DNA of 64,000 nt. It comes from Pseudomonas serbica. GTDB taxonomy: Bacteria; Pseudomonadota; Gammaproteobacteria; Pseudomonadales; Pseudomonadaceae. The first letter of the stretch is position 1; the number at the start of each line of letters is the position of its first letter. The notes below the pieces were generated by a model, which was given only the letters and a program-made list of their open reading frames with translations, was not told where the DNA came from and searched no databases. The stretch lies in NCBI RefSeq assembly GCF_028823535.1, contig NZ_JAQIYM010000003.1:310001-374000 (forward strand), given 5' to 3'. This document shows positions 56,181 to 64,000 of this stretch, piece by piece. A program made the translations under genes and the position numbers.

Positions 56181-57301
56181 TCGACGATTTTCCCGGCCGA
56201 GGCATTCGGGTCAGTGTCTTGCGCAGCGAGCGGCCTATGCCCACCGTAGTAGATGTCCTGTAGTAGAGGTAAATCCTGCCGTTGTGATCGGGCGGGCATG
56301 CATGGAGCTGTACAGGACAGCAGTAGGCAGAGAATCACCTTTTCGCGCAAGGTTCCCCGTGGTCGGTGATCGCCGGATCGGGCCATGGCCTCGAACAATT
56401 TATGCATGAAGCACGAGAGATGGAACATCTCGTCCTCACCCATGACAAGCCGTCGATTGAGAGTGACATTGACATGGCAATCGAATCGTATTTGATTGTT
56501 GACCGATGGCAATGCACGTCCAGGCCAGAGGAATTCGCTGGCGGCTTCAAGCACATCTGGCTGTACGCCATCGACAACAAACGCAAATCCCTCGCGCTCG
56601 TACTCTTCGCCATCAAATGGTTGGCTGCGATGCAGCACGACCGAAGGAGCAATCGGTTCTCGAGACGAAGCATCCCGTAACTCTACGTCGATGAAAAAGC
56701 CGAGATGCTCCAGATCTGCCAGTGCGTTCAGGATGATTTCGACCAGTTGCTTACGGTAGTCCCTGTTTAGCTGTCCCTGGTGTTCGAAAATAGCCCCTTC
56801 GATCTCCTTGATTTCCCAGAGGATGCGATGCAGGGGAGGGGTAGTGCGGTTGTACCAATCGCGCAGTTGCTGCGCGATATCGGATACCGGCTCAACCAAC
56901 ACGGCATGCGCCCTGGTTTGCCGAAGCGCTTGTAACTCACTCTGCAGCTTCACGATTTCTAATCGGGCCGCCTTGAGCGAGGTTTGAAGCTGCTTGTCAC
57001 GTGCCTTGAGGCTTTTGACTAGTTCATGACCGGCAGCGAGATTAATAAGCTTGGTTTGTCCTGCAATCGGCCCATCGAAACGAGCCACCGGCACACGCGT
57101 ACCCTGCCCAAGTAGTTGATCACACCAAGTAGCAAAGGTCAGATCTTGTGCAACTGCTGCTGGTATGCCGCCCTTGAGCGCGCGTTCAAGTTCCGCGTCT
57201 TCCAGCGCGGAAAAATCCGCCAGGACACCATACTTGCTCAGCACGCTTAGTTGTGCTGCTTTAGCTTTCTTCTCCAAACCCACGTTTGCGCTCCTTGGCA
57301 C
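56141..57301 (-). CDS. Hypothetical protein with central coiled-coil
   Basis: The 386-residue reading frame is not recognised. Residues 95-130 form a coiled-coil (KARDKQLQTSLKAARLEIVK, QSELQALRQ). A basic helical start (1-30) may bind DNA. A globular middle (about 140-310) contains HRILWEIKEIEGAIFEHQGQ. The last 60 or so residues (from about 325, REKVILCLLLSC..) differ in composition and overlap the neighbouring pseudogene. The true protein may therefore have been extended by a frameshift or fusion. The start is uncertain. No partner gene lies immediately upstream. Confidence 0.65.
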   Translation of the reverse strand: MPRSANVGLEKKAKAAQLSVLSKYGVLADFSALEDAELERALKGGIPAAVAQDLTFATWCDQLLGQGTRVPVARFDGPIAGQTKLINLAAGHELVKSLKARDKQLQTSLKAARLEIVKLQSELQALRQTRAHAVLVEPVSDIAQQLRDWYNRTTPPLHRILWEIKEIEGAIFEHQGQLNRDYRKQLVEIILNALADLEHLGFFIDVELRDASSREPIAPSVVLHRSQPFDGEEYEREGFAFVVDGVQPDVLEAASEFLWPGRALPSVNNQIRFDCHVNVTLNRRLVMGEDEMFHLSCFMHKLFEAMARSGDHRPRGTLREKVILCLLLSCTAPCMPARSQRQDLPLLQDIYYGGHRPLAAQDTDPNASAGKIVEYLFHILHAQIWR

Positions 57302-57641
57302 GGCAGCATCTGCTGACGAATGGTCGAGAGCATGCCAGCAGGCAGGGCAAACTGCCAGTATCCCAATCTACCTGGCTATGCACTTTGGAAAAATTCGCTG
57401 AGGCAGTTTTTGGTGACTTCGGAATGCGTATTTATTTGGCACCAAACAAGCCCGCCCCCTTACCACTTGAGCGTATCGCCCTCTGATCTTGGCAAGCTTC
57501 TAGGTAATCTCTGGGACTAGAAATGCGAAAAGCCGATCAAATTACTCCAACCGCAATCGTCACATACATAGGTAGAGAGCCTGGCTTTATTGGCACTGCT
57601 GCTCACCTAAATACTTGTCCCGATTCATTACCCTCCGCCTC
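57302..57641. other. Intergenic region
   Basis: About 340 bases between the 386-residue gene and the ADP-ribosylglycohydrolase gene. I see no gene, clear hairpin or repeat in it. Confidence 0.5.
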
Positions 57642-58700
57642 TCAACTACCGGGATAGGCCAGCTCGATCTGCTGATCAAACTCTCCACCATACCCACAAT
57701 ACTCACGCGGAATGCGCTCAATATCCTCGGCAATTTGCACAATCACCTCACGCAGCTCCAATTGCTCGAACCACCGAGCAGGAATCGCCGCAGCACCATA
57801 CTGAACACCCAACAAATGCCCGGCGATGAGCCCGGTACTGTCGCTATCGCCACTGTGATTCACCGCCATGATCACGCCCTCTTCGAACGAAGGCGCTGCC
57901 AGGGCGCACCACAATCCGATCGCCAGCGTTTCTTCGGCGACCCATCCGCCACCGAGCTCGCCTATTCGTTGTGGAGTGGGCCGGTAGCCCTCGTAAAAGA
58001 AGAAAAGTACGCGCTCGATGAGGCTCCGTGTTTCTTCCATACCAGGCGTTTGTCCATATTTGGCCAAGCTCTGAGTGACCGCGTGCTCCAGGCTGTCTTG
58101 CCGATCGACAATGCGTTGGAGAATATCGGCGAACATCCCGGCCGCCAGATAGCCTGTAGGATTTCCGTGAGTCAGGCGCCCTGACTGGGCAGCGTAGTCA
58201 AAGGCGTTTGCAAAGAAGGCGCAAGGTGCGGCACGCATCAGGGCACCACAGCCTTTGCTGTTGTTCTCAGCCACAGCGCCCAGCCGCGGACTGACCTTGA
58301 GTGCAGCGAGACAGGTAGTACCTGGCGCGCGGCGAGACCAGAGCGCCGGTTGGTCGATCAACCATCCGTCCCGATCAATCGGTATCGCAGCAGCATGGCC
58401 CTGGGTTATCAGCCAGCGCAGTAATGAATGATGAATTGCGCCAGGGACGTGGCAAAAACCTCGTGAGCTACCGCGCACGTAGGCCCGCATCAAGCCTTCC
58501 GCGGTAAAAAGCATCATCTGAGTGTCATCGGTGATGGCGCCGGTGATACCGTAAGCCGGAACAAAATCAATGATTCCCTGTGGACCGAACTTGGCTTCGA
58601 TTACCGACCACTCGAGAAACTCCACTGGGGCGCCTAACGCGTCGCCAACAGCGCCTCCCAGCAGGCAGCCTTTAATCCGTTCAAGTCTGTTCATGTCCAT
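57642..58700 (-). CDS. ADP-ribosylglycohydrolase family protein
   Basis: The 352 residues match the DraG/ARH fold, which removes ADP-ribose from proteins or nucleic acids. Metal-binding signatures are GGAVGDALGAPVEF (15-28), ITDDTQMML (57-64, with Asp59/Asp60) and NHSGDSDSTGLIAGHLLG near residues 290-307. AAGGGA lies before the ATG, and an ATG two codons later is also possible. It starts four bases after the 85-residue membrane peptide gene, so the two form an operon. The ADP-ribosyltransferase partner is not visible in this window. Confidence 0.92.
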   Translation of the reverse strand: MDMNRLERIKGCLLGGAVGDALGAPVEFLEWSVIEAKFGPQGIIDFVPAYGITGAITDDTQMMLFTAEGLMRAYVRGSSRGFCHVPGAIHHSLLRWLITQGHAAAIPIDRDGWLIDQPALWSRRAPGTTCLAALKVSPRLGAVAENNSKGCGALMRAAPCAFFANAFDYAAQSGRLTHGNPTGYLAAGMFADILQRIVDRQDSLEHAVTQSLAKYGQTPGMEETRSLIERVLFFFYEGYRPTPQRIGELGGGWVAEETLAIGLWCALAAPSFEEGVIMAVNHSGDSDSTGLIAGHLLGVQYGAAAIPARWFEQLELREVIVQIAEDIERIPREYCGYGGEFDQQIELAYPGS

Positions 58701-58704
58701 TCCC

Positions 58705-58962
58705 TTATCCCTCAGCCGGGATCAATTCTTGCAAAATCACCAACTTTCTTTGCAATTGCTCGATGTGCGCTTTTTCAAGGCGTAGCGCCGAACGCAACTC
58801 GCGGTTCTCCGCCTCCCAAATCCGCATCCAGCGCGCATTTTTTTGGCAGTCCATGGCTATCTGCCAGAGCTCACACAACCTCAACCACCGATGCAGAAGC
58901 ACCAGCAGGATTGCCCCCATCATCACCAATGCCCCTCTCGAAACCGCTTCCGACATACTCAT
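58705..58962 (-). CDS. Small membrane/coiled-coil protein
   Basis: The 85 residues from ATG at 58962 (MSMSEAVSRGALVMM) have AAGGA nine bases upstream. One membrane helix (about 8-27) is followed by a charged coiled-coil (about 40-80, WEAENRELRSALRLEKAHIE). A longer in-frame start lacks a ribosome-binding site. It is coupled to the ADP-ribosylglycohydrolase gene. I do not recognise the family. Confidence 0.7.
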   Translation of the reverse strand: MSMSEAVSRGALVMMGAILLVLLHRWLRLCELWQIAMDCQKNARWMRIWEAENRELRSALRLEKAHIEQLQRKLVILQELIPAEG

Positions 58963-59081
58963 GTCCACTTCCTTTCGTGACTTCAATTCATTTCGAAGGC
59001 AGACACACGATATGTAGTGATAAGCGACACGTCTAGAATGTAGACTTATACAGGTAAAGAATTCGCGCACATGGAGAGGGT

Positions 59082-59430
59082 ATGAAACGCAAGCAGCCCA
59101 TCGAAAAGGTCCGCAGGGATCTAGCACTTCGCTATCGCTTGATTGAGACCGTTGCCTGGTGGGAGGGCCGGTTGACCACGGAGCACTTGATGCAAAGCTT
59201 CGGCATCAGCTGCCAGCAGGCGTCCAGGACATCAACACCTACATCACAGAACATGCGCCTAAAAATCTTACGCATGACACAAAATAAAAGGCTGCGTGCT
59301 CAGTAAGACGTTCACGCCGCTGTTCGTCGACGATATCGACTGGAATACCGAGATACCGTCATCTGACAGCCGATGGGCGATTGAGCGCAGCGCAGAAATC
59401 AATCATCGAAACTGACTTCGGCATGATTGA
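59082..59430 (+). pseudogene. Truncated BrxR/CapW-like WYL regulator
   Basis: It begins MKRKQPIEKVRRDLALRYRL and runs through a winged helix-turn-helix (TTEHLMQSFGISCQQAS). Frameshifts follow near 59225 (DINTYITEHAPKNLTHD in another frame) and near 59290 (KGCVLSKTFTPLFVDDIDW in a third). The WYL domain is missing. The N-terminal pattern is that of BrxR/CapW-type defence-operon repressors as I recall them. Confidence 0.7.
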
Positions 59431-59657
59431 TGGCCAACTAGTGGTGCCCAGTCGCAGAGCGCTGGTGAAGTAGTATTGCAAAGCTATCAGATCGACCCGA
59501 GAAAACGGCATGTCGCGAGGAATCGCAACAGAACGCCACCAAAGGCGCAGCACACTCAGCAAGAATGACCTTTACTCCCCAAGAGCATGGCCAGTTGATA
59601 TTACCCGAGCTTCACGCCATGCTCTGCTCTTCGTGAGCCAGAGTAAGGAAGCAAGCG
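59431..59657. other. Decayed stretch between two WYL genes
   Basis: No intact gene. A minus-strand frame (59359-59562, with WWRSVAIPRDMPFSRVDLIA) reads like real protein, but I cannot assign it. It may be another broken gene. Confidence 0.4.
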
Positions 59658-60671
59658 TTGCCCACGCACTCGACCCGCAGAACCATCTCCCGCCAATGGG
59701 AAATGCTCAAACTGCTACCCAATCGTGCCCCCGGCCTGACCGCCGCCGAACTGCACCAGCAATTGGAAGAAGCCGGCCACCGCACGACAAAACGTACGGT
59801 TGAGCGAGACCTCAATGAGCTGTCGAGCCTGTTTCCACTGCACTGCAACGATAAAGGCACACCCTATGGTTGGTATTGGCAACCCGGTCGATCCATTGAC
59901 CTGCCTGGCATTACGGTGGGAGAGGCGTTAACCCTGCGTCTGGTGGAGGACAGCATTCGCCCCTTGATACCCGGACTGATGCTCAAAAGCCTGGAGCCTC
60001 GTTTCAGCCAAGCGCGACAGAAGCTCAAGGCACTGAGTGAGGAAAGTGCTTCGGCACGCTGGATCGATAAGGTAGCCAGCGTACAACCGTCGTTGAACCT
60101 GATTGCCCCAGACATCAAGGCAGAGCATTTAGACCTGCTTCAGCGAGCGCTGCTTGAGGGCTTGCAGTTGCTCTGCCTCTACCAGTCGGCGAACAAAAAT
60201 CGCGTCCATGAGCTGACGCTCAACCCACTGGCCTTGGTACAACGCGGACAAATCACCTATTTGGTGGCCTGCGCCGACACATTCGACGATGTGCGACTTT
60301 ACGCTGTACATCGCTTCGAAGCCGTCACAATGCTGAGTAAACCTGGCCGACACCCTGCAGGCTTTGACCTGAGGGACTACATCCAGAGTGGTGCTTTGCA
60401 GTTTGGCGTTAGCCAAGCGATCCGATTACACGCTTGGGTCGACCCTGCCCTGGCCAAACGCCTGCACGAGACACCGCTATCGGAGGATATGACGCTGATT
60501 GCGGAACCAGACGGCGCGCGCTTGACCGCTACGGTCAACGACAGCTGGGAGCTGAAATGGTGGCTGCTGTCACAAGCCGGCGCTATTCGTGTCGATGCGC
60601 CGGTGACTTTGCGCCAGACCTTGATCGACTCTCAGCGCCAAAGCCTGGCCCTGCATGACACCGAAATCTGA
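59658..60671 (+). CDS. WYL-domain transcriptional regulator
   Basis: The 337 residues have an N-terminal winged helix (about 8-75, TAAELHQQLEEAGHRTTKRT and VERDLNEL). A WYL domain (about 155-235, LLCLYQSANKNRVHELTLNP then ITYLVACADTFDDVRLYAVHRF) and a C-terminal WCX-like extension follow. The start is TTG with AAGGA eight bases upstream. WYL proteins often repress phage-defence genes and sense nucleic-acid ligands. It precedes the HEPN gene by 37 bases. Confidence 0.88.
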   Translation: MPTHSTRRTISRQWEMLKLLPNRAPGLTAAELHQQLEEAGHRTTKRTVERDLNELSSLFPLHCNDKGTPYGWYWQPGRSIDLPGITVGEALTLRLVEDSIRPLIPGLMLKSLEPRFSQARQKLKALSEESASARWIDKVASVQPSLNLIAPDIKAEHLDLLQRALLEGLQLLCLYQSANKNRVHELTLNPLALVQRGQITYLVACADTFDDVRLYAVHRFEAVTMLSKPGRHPAGFDLRDYIQSGALQFGVSQAIRLHAWVDPALAKRLHETPLSEDMTLIAEPDGARLTATVNDSWELKWWLLSQAGAIRVDAPVTLRQTLIDSQRQSLALHDTEI

Positions 60672-60708
60672 CTGACAACCTCCCCCCCATTCTGACGAGC
60701 CAGTCCTC

Positions 60709-61359
60709 ATGAACTATCAAACCCTGAAGGCGCGCCACCGACTTGAGCGCGACCATCACCCCGTCAACCTGACCCTGCGTGTGCACCGCGCATTAAGTTG
60801 GTTACAGCGCGCCGAGCAGGCAGACGATGCCGACGGTCGTTTCGTTTTTCTGTGGATCGCCTTCAACGCGGCCTATGCCACTGACATCGACGAAAACTAT
60901 CGATTGTCCGAACAGGAAACCTTCCGTGCATTCCTGCGCAAGCTGTGCGACCTGGACCAGGACCGGCAGATCGAGAAGCTGGTTTGGTCGGAATTTTCCG
61001 GGAGCATTCGGGTGCTGCTGGACAATCAGTACGTTTTTCAGAGCTTCTGGGATTACCAGAATGGCAAGATCACCCAAGAGCAATGGACCGAACGCTTCGC
61101 GGCAGGTCGACGCAGAGCACAGACGGCTCTGGCGCAACGCGATACCGCTGAAGTGCTCGCCGTGCTGTTCAATCGAATCTATACCCTGCGCAACCAGATC
61201 ATGCACGGCGGCGCCACTTGGGACAGCAGCATCAACCGCTCCCAGTTGCGTGACTGCGGCAGTCTGCTCGGCAAGTTCGTCCCGTTGATCATTGAGTTGA
61301 TGCTGAATAATCCCGACACGCTATGGGGAGATGCCTGCTACCCGGTGGTCCAGCTCTGA
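60709..61359 (+). CDS. HEPN-domain protein (Apea-like)
   Basis: The 216-residue helical protein carries RNQIMHG at 161-167. This is an R-x4-H motif (R161, H166) of the HEPN fold that forms the catalytic pair in many RNase toxins. VFLWIAFNAAYATDI (46-60) also fits the Apea/HEPN family. The ribosome-binding site is weak. Placed after a WYL regulator and before a protease-like gene, it is a candidate RNA-cleaving effector; activity is inferred from the motif only. Confidence 0.82.
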   Translation: MNYQTLKARHRLERDHHPVNLTLRVHRALSWLQRAEQADDADGRFVFLWIAFNAAYATDIDENYRLSEQETFRAFLRKLCDLDQDRQIEKLVWSEFSGSIRVLLDNQYVFQSFWDYQNGKITQEQWTERFAAGRRRAQTALAQRDTAEVLAVLFNRIYTLRNQIMHGGATWDSSINRSQLRDCGSLLGKFVPLIIELMLNNPDTLWGDACYPVVQL

Positions 61360-61443
61360 CTTCCTCAGTCAGTTGCCACATCCCGCTATTGAGCGGTAAC
61401 AACTGCCTCTCTTTTAAAGTGTTTTGCGACAAGGACATTTGCA

Positions 61444-62121
61444 ATGAACAAGATGTTTGTCAGCCCCTGGCTAATGGTTTCCCCCGAAGGCCCAACTACC
61501 TGCGCCCTCGATGAGCCCGGCCTGGTCCACATGCGTCAGGGTGATGCCGACGGCGCCTGCGGACCCTACGCCCTGATGATGGGCCTGATCACCCTGGGTG
61601 CGCTGAAGCGAGACCATATTGCCTACATGGGTGACTGGGATGGGCGCAGCCGCGAAGGCCGATTTCGTAACGCATTACGAGAGCATGGCGCACTGGTTTC
61701 CCGAGGCACGACCACAAGGGATCTGATTGGCCTGGCTGAGCATTTTCGCCGTGAAGGCATCCTGCCCGAGCTGGTCAATGGCAATAAAAAAGAGCTCGTG
61801 GAAGCTGTACAAGAAGAAATCAAACGCGAAGCTGTTGCTCTGATCTGCGTGAGCTGGTCGAAACTGGAAGGCCATTGGTTGATGGTCGTGGGGCATCAAG
61901 GCTATGAAGATAATGGTGTCTACCAACCCACTCACCTGCTGTGCCTGGACCCGCTCAGCGAAGCACCCAAGGCATCGCTGTGGAACGCGGTCATCGCCGT
62001 TTATGATGAAGAAGGAAAAGCGGTGCGCGGCGGCACCTACTCCTGCGATCATTGGGGCATGGACGGCCAGGTATCGCCCTGCAAGCTGGATCAGTTGTTG
62101 ACGCTCTGCCTGGAGAGCTAA
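61444..62121 (+). CDS. Papain/C39-like cysteine protease, predicted
   Basis: The 225 residues show a possible papain-fold active site. Q32 and C39 lie in RQGDADGACGPYAL (31-44), H144 in LEGHWLMVVGH (141-151) and D169 in CLDPL. Spacing and order (Gln, Cys, His, Asp) fit C39-like and other papain-fold peptidases. There is no signal peptide, so it is cytoplasmic. AAGGACA precedes the ATG. It follows the HEPN gene by 84 bases and could process it, but no family name is certain. Confidence 0.75.
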   Translation: MNKMFVSPWLMVSPEGPTTCALDEPGLVHMRQGDADGACGPYALMMGLITLGALKRDHIAYMGDWDGRSREGRFRNALREHGALVSRGTTTRDLIGLAEHFRREGILPELVNGNKKELVEAVQEEIKREAVALICVSWSKLEGHWLMVVGHQGYEDNGVYQPTHLLCLDPLSEAPKASLWNAVIAVYDEEGKAVRGGTYSCDHWGMDGQVSPCKLDQLLTLCLES

Positions 62122-62327
62122 TGCACACTACCCAAGCCTTGGGCCTCGAGAATCATGCGGTCGAGCGTTGCGAGCATGTCGTCGACATCAATTTCCTGGA
62201 AGCGGCCATTCGCCTCCTGCTCAAGGATCATGGCGGCGAATTCGTCGCTGTACTCGACCACCGCCTCAGCTTCAACCTGCGAGGGTGATGTGTCATCCGC
62301 GTGACTGTCGGTTTCATCGTTACACAT
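62118..62327 (-). CDS. Small acidic protein
   Basis: The 69 residues from ATG at 62327 (MCNDETDSHADDTSP) have GAGG six bases upstream; a GTG one codon earlier is possible. It is strongly acidic, with a helical IDVDDMLATLDRMILEA end. Its stop overlaps the stop of the convergent protease gene by four bases. No family is recognised; such acidic proteins can be inhibitors or antitoxins, which is speculation here. Confidence 0.65.
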   Translation of the reverse strand: MCNDETDSHADDTSPSQVEAEAVVEYSDEFAAMILEQEANGRFQEIDVDDMLATLDRMILEAQGLGSVH

Positions 62328-62353
62328 CACGAACCTCGCACTGAGATGGGACT

Positions 62354-62614
62354 TTAGCTGAACGGTCGCAACAGCTTGGCCTTGAAGATTTCCAGCCCCG
62401 TAGCAGGCCGGACATCCAGGTCAACGTGCTGGCATGAGGGACAGGCCGAAAACCAGTCTCTGCCCTCACGCAGTGCGTCGCTGGGTGGCACCGTTGTCTT
62501 ATGCCAGTGGCATTGGGGGCAGGTGAACGTGAAAGGATGGGGTGGCCAGGGCATAGAGATACACCAGTCAGTAGTAGAAAAATTGGAGTAGTCGTCAGGC
62601 CGAATCACCGGCAC
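62354..62614 (-). CDS. Zinc-ribbon protein
   Basis: The 86 residues contain two metal-binding pairs, CPQCHWH (about 33-39) and CPSC (about 58-61), a classic zinc ribbon. The start is GTG inside the end of the 39-residue peptide gene, with GGAG about ten bases upstream, implying translational coupling. The function is unknown. Confidence 0.7.
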   Translation of the reverse strand: MPVIRPDDYSNFSTTDWCISMPWPPHPFTFTCPQCHWHKTTVPPSDALREGRDWFSACPSCQHVDLDVRPATGLEIFKAKLLRPFS

Positions 62615-62714
62615 GCTTGTCCAGCTCCTGTTTCATCTCGTTGTATTCACGGAAGAACTCATAGCCCTTCTTTACAACGACGATGACGCCAATAATTGCG
62701 AACAGGTTTTTCAT
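62595..62714 (-). CDS. 39-residue membrane peptide
   Basis: A short gene reading MKNLFAIIGVIVVVKKGYEF and ending MKQELDKRAGDSA, with TGA stop. GAGGG precedes the ATG by about nine bases. Residues 4-14 form a short hydrophobic segment and the rest is an amphipathic charged helix. It overlaps the zinc-ribbon start. I do not recognise it. Confidence 0.65.
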   Translation of the reverse strand: MKNLFAIIGVIVVVKKGYEFFREYNEMKQELDKRAGDSA

Positions 62715-62825
62715 GCTACGGTCCCTCATGGTTGGCTGATGAGGCGAGCATGAGGGAGCAGCGCGACAAGACGTGTCGTGATCGGATGATCCGTCGGTGT
62801 TTTGCTGACTACTGCCCCCTGCCCC

Positions 62826-63386
62826 CTACTCCTGCAAGAGTGCTTTTACCAATCGATAAGCCTCAGGCAACGCCATCTTCCCGCCTTCGACCGCCTCGAT
62901 CAGCCGCAGCGCCTTATCTGCACTGATGACATCTTTCTCGATCACCTCGCGAAGTGACGAAATAAACCCGGACTTATCCAACAGCGTGACAGCCCCCATG
63001 CGCTCCTTGGCTTCCATCTCAGCCAACCGCTCCTGATAGACCAGCAACAACTCCTGCTTGCGGCCCTCTGACATCGCACCTCCCCGAATCCAGCGCGAGA
63101 CGCCGTAGGCCAGAACGCCACCGGCTGCCGCAGCGCCTAGTGCCCAGCCAAGTGGCGTCGCCGCCACGGCAGTGACACCCACCCAACCGGCGGCTGTGGT
63201 GAGGACCGGAATACTGGTCGCACCCGCGATACTCGCCACCGTGCCTGCTGCAGCGGCGCCGAGGCCGATACCGAGCGTGCTGATACCCACCTCCCCCAGG
63301 ATGCGTACACGGTCGTGGGGTGACCGTTCAAGCTCATCGATGACCTTGAGTAGCTGCTTTTTGCTGACCTTCGGCTGCCGACTCAT
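62826..63386 (-). CDS. Glycine-zipper membrane protein
   Basis: The 186-residue protein has a basic start (MSRQPKVSKKQLLKVIDEL). Two or three Gly/Ala-rich hydrophobic segments follow (about 35-60 GIGLGAAAAGTVASIAG, 63-80, 82-97 WALGAAAAGGVLAYG). The soluble helical C-terminal half contains LLVYQERLAEMEAKERMG. The ATG overlaps the stop of the 171-residue gene (ATGA). I recognise no family; glycine-zipper pairs suggest an oligomeric membrane assembly or pore. Confidence 0.75.
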   Translation of the reverse strand: MSRQPKVSKKQLLKVIDELERSPHDRVRILGEVGISTLGIGLGAAAAGTVASIAGATSIPVLTTAAGWVGVTAVAATPLGWALGAAAAGGVLAYGVSRWIRGGAMSEGRKQELLLVYQERLAEMEAKERMGAVTLLDKSGFISSLREVIEKDVISADKALRLIEAVEGGKMALPEAYRLVKALLQE

Positions 63387-63898
63387 GATGCTTTCGCCGA
63401 TGCCAGTTCAGCCATGACAAGCTGGAGAGTCTCAATGAATAGATCAAAGTACGTCCGAGCGATCTCGATCAGGTTCTGTGGAAGCTCCAGTAGGTTCACA
63501 CCTGCGCCTCTTCCGGTCGGTTGCTTATCGCTTTGATGACCGGAGACCGCGATCGTCAGGCCAAGCAGTGCACCTAACGGCGCCAATATCGAACCGAGCA
63601 ACGGAATCGCGGCAACCAGCGAAGCAATAGCCGCGCCCAATACAGTGCCAATGGCCAAGCCCTTATGCGCCGTGATGAATTCACGCAACTTCATCACGAT
63701 CAGCTTACCGATGGAGACAACCTTGTTACCTATACGCTGAGTCACTTTCACCAGCTCTTTGAGTCTTATAGCGATTTCGGGCGAGAGACCGCATTCCAGC
63801 AACCAGATATAAAGATCGCTGCTGGCCATGGAATCACTTTCGGCTTGCATGAGTGCAAGCTCAATCTCCGCTTGAGCCATTGAAATGATTGTTGTCAT
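63383..63898 (-). CDS. Membrane protein, partner of the glycine-zipper protein
   Basis: The 171 residues have a helical soluble start (1-75), two adjacent hydrophobic segments (about 80-95 GLAIGTVLGAAIASLV and 97-115 PLLGSILAPLGALLGLTIAV) and a helical end. AAGGAAG lies before the ATG. It is coupled to the next gene by a four-base overlap. It is not recognised. About 100 bases remain to the window edge, without a visible gene. Confidence 0.75.
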   Translation of the reverse strand: MTTIISMAQAEIELALMQAESDSMASSDLYIWLLECGLSPEIAIRLKELVKVTQRIGNKVVSIGKLIVMKLREFITAHKGLAIGTVLGAAIASLVAAIPLLGSILAPLGALLGLTIAVSGHQSDKQPTGRGAGVNLLELPQNLIEIARTYFDLFIETLQLVMAELASAKAS

Positions 63899-64000
63899 CG
63901 CGCTTCCTTTTTCAGTGTTACGTAAATTTCAGTTCAGTGGCTAAGGAATTGCGGCCATAGGAGGCACCGCTGACTCTGAATCTGTACAGCCCCTTACAAA

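Noticed and set aside
62805..62835. TGCCCCC/TGCCCCCT short tandem repeat
   Set aside because: Only two copies; not a repeat array. No CRISPR array was seen anywhere in the window.
46503..64000. Second copy of the ssrA 3' end as right attachment site
   Set aside because: I looked for another GGCTCCACCA-type repeat after the integrase remnant and saw none; the island probably continues beyond the window.

Overview
The window is a chromosomal segment of a Pseudomonas, most likely of the P. fluorescens group. This rests on recognisable proteins and their order: ampD, nadC, rpsO-pnp, truB-rbfA-infB-nusA-rimP, secG-tpiA-glmM-folP-ftsH-rlmE, greA-carB-carA-dapB-dnaJ-dnaK-grpE, recN, fur-bamE, ratA-rnfH, smpB and an lld lactate operon. 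GC content and codon use are high-GC, and fluorescens-type intergenic palindromes are scattered between genes.

Positions 1-46502 are core genome. Positions 1-4700 carry cell-wall recycling (ampE end, ampD), a DUF1631 protein, nadC, a DUF6388 protein and tRNA-Thr. Positions 4700-20000 form a nearly continuous minus-strand translation, RNA-processing and envelope-precursor block. It includes initiator tRNA-fMet at the head of rimP-nusA-infB and a tRNA-Leu after secG. Positions 20100-30900 hold yhbY, a membrane protein, greA, carBA, dapB and the dnaK chaperone genes. grpE and dnaK each have a visible heat-shock (sigma-32-type) promoter. Positions 31100-36750 hold recN with a LexA box, fur/bamE back to back, rnfH-ratA, a sodium-dependent transporter and smpB. 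Positions 36860-45500 are a lactate-use locus: an LldR-type repressor with its palindromic operator, lldP, lutABC and a large Fe-S flavoprotein D-lactate dehydrogenase. A small periplasmic protein and the tmRNA gene ssrA close the core region.

From the 3' end of ssrA onward (46503-64000) the content changes to accessory DNA. It begins with a frameshifted P4-type integrase, so this is probably a decayed genomic island integrated at ssrA. The island mixes broken genes (integrase, a DUF1524-like end fragment, a sacsin-like ATPase fragment, a WYL regulator fragment) with intact cassettes.

Three cassettes stand out. (1) A tight five-gene operon (50159-55334) encodes a small GTPase, a membrane-anchored coiled-coil protein, two large dynamin-like GTPases and a CxxCxxCC protein. 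An EcsC protein lies upstream. It recalls the LeoA/LeoBC (Eleos) dynamin systems but has a different composition. (2) A WYL regulator, a HEPN protein with an intact RNase-type R-x4-H motif, and a papain/C39-like cysteine protease with a visible Gln-Cys-His-Asp set lie in a row (59658-62121). (3) A convergent minus-strand group (62118-63898) holds two glycine-zipper membrane proteins, a 39-residue peptide, a zinc-ribbon protein and a small acidic protein. An ADP-ribosylglycohydrolase coupled to a membrane/coiled-coil peptide and an unrecognised 386-residue protein lie between. These look like defence or conflict genes, but that is inference from domains and location.
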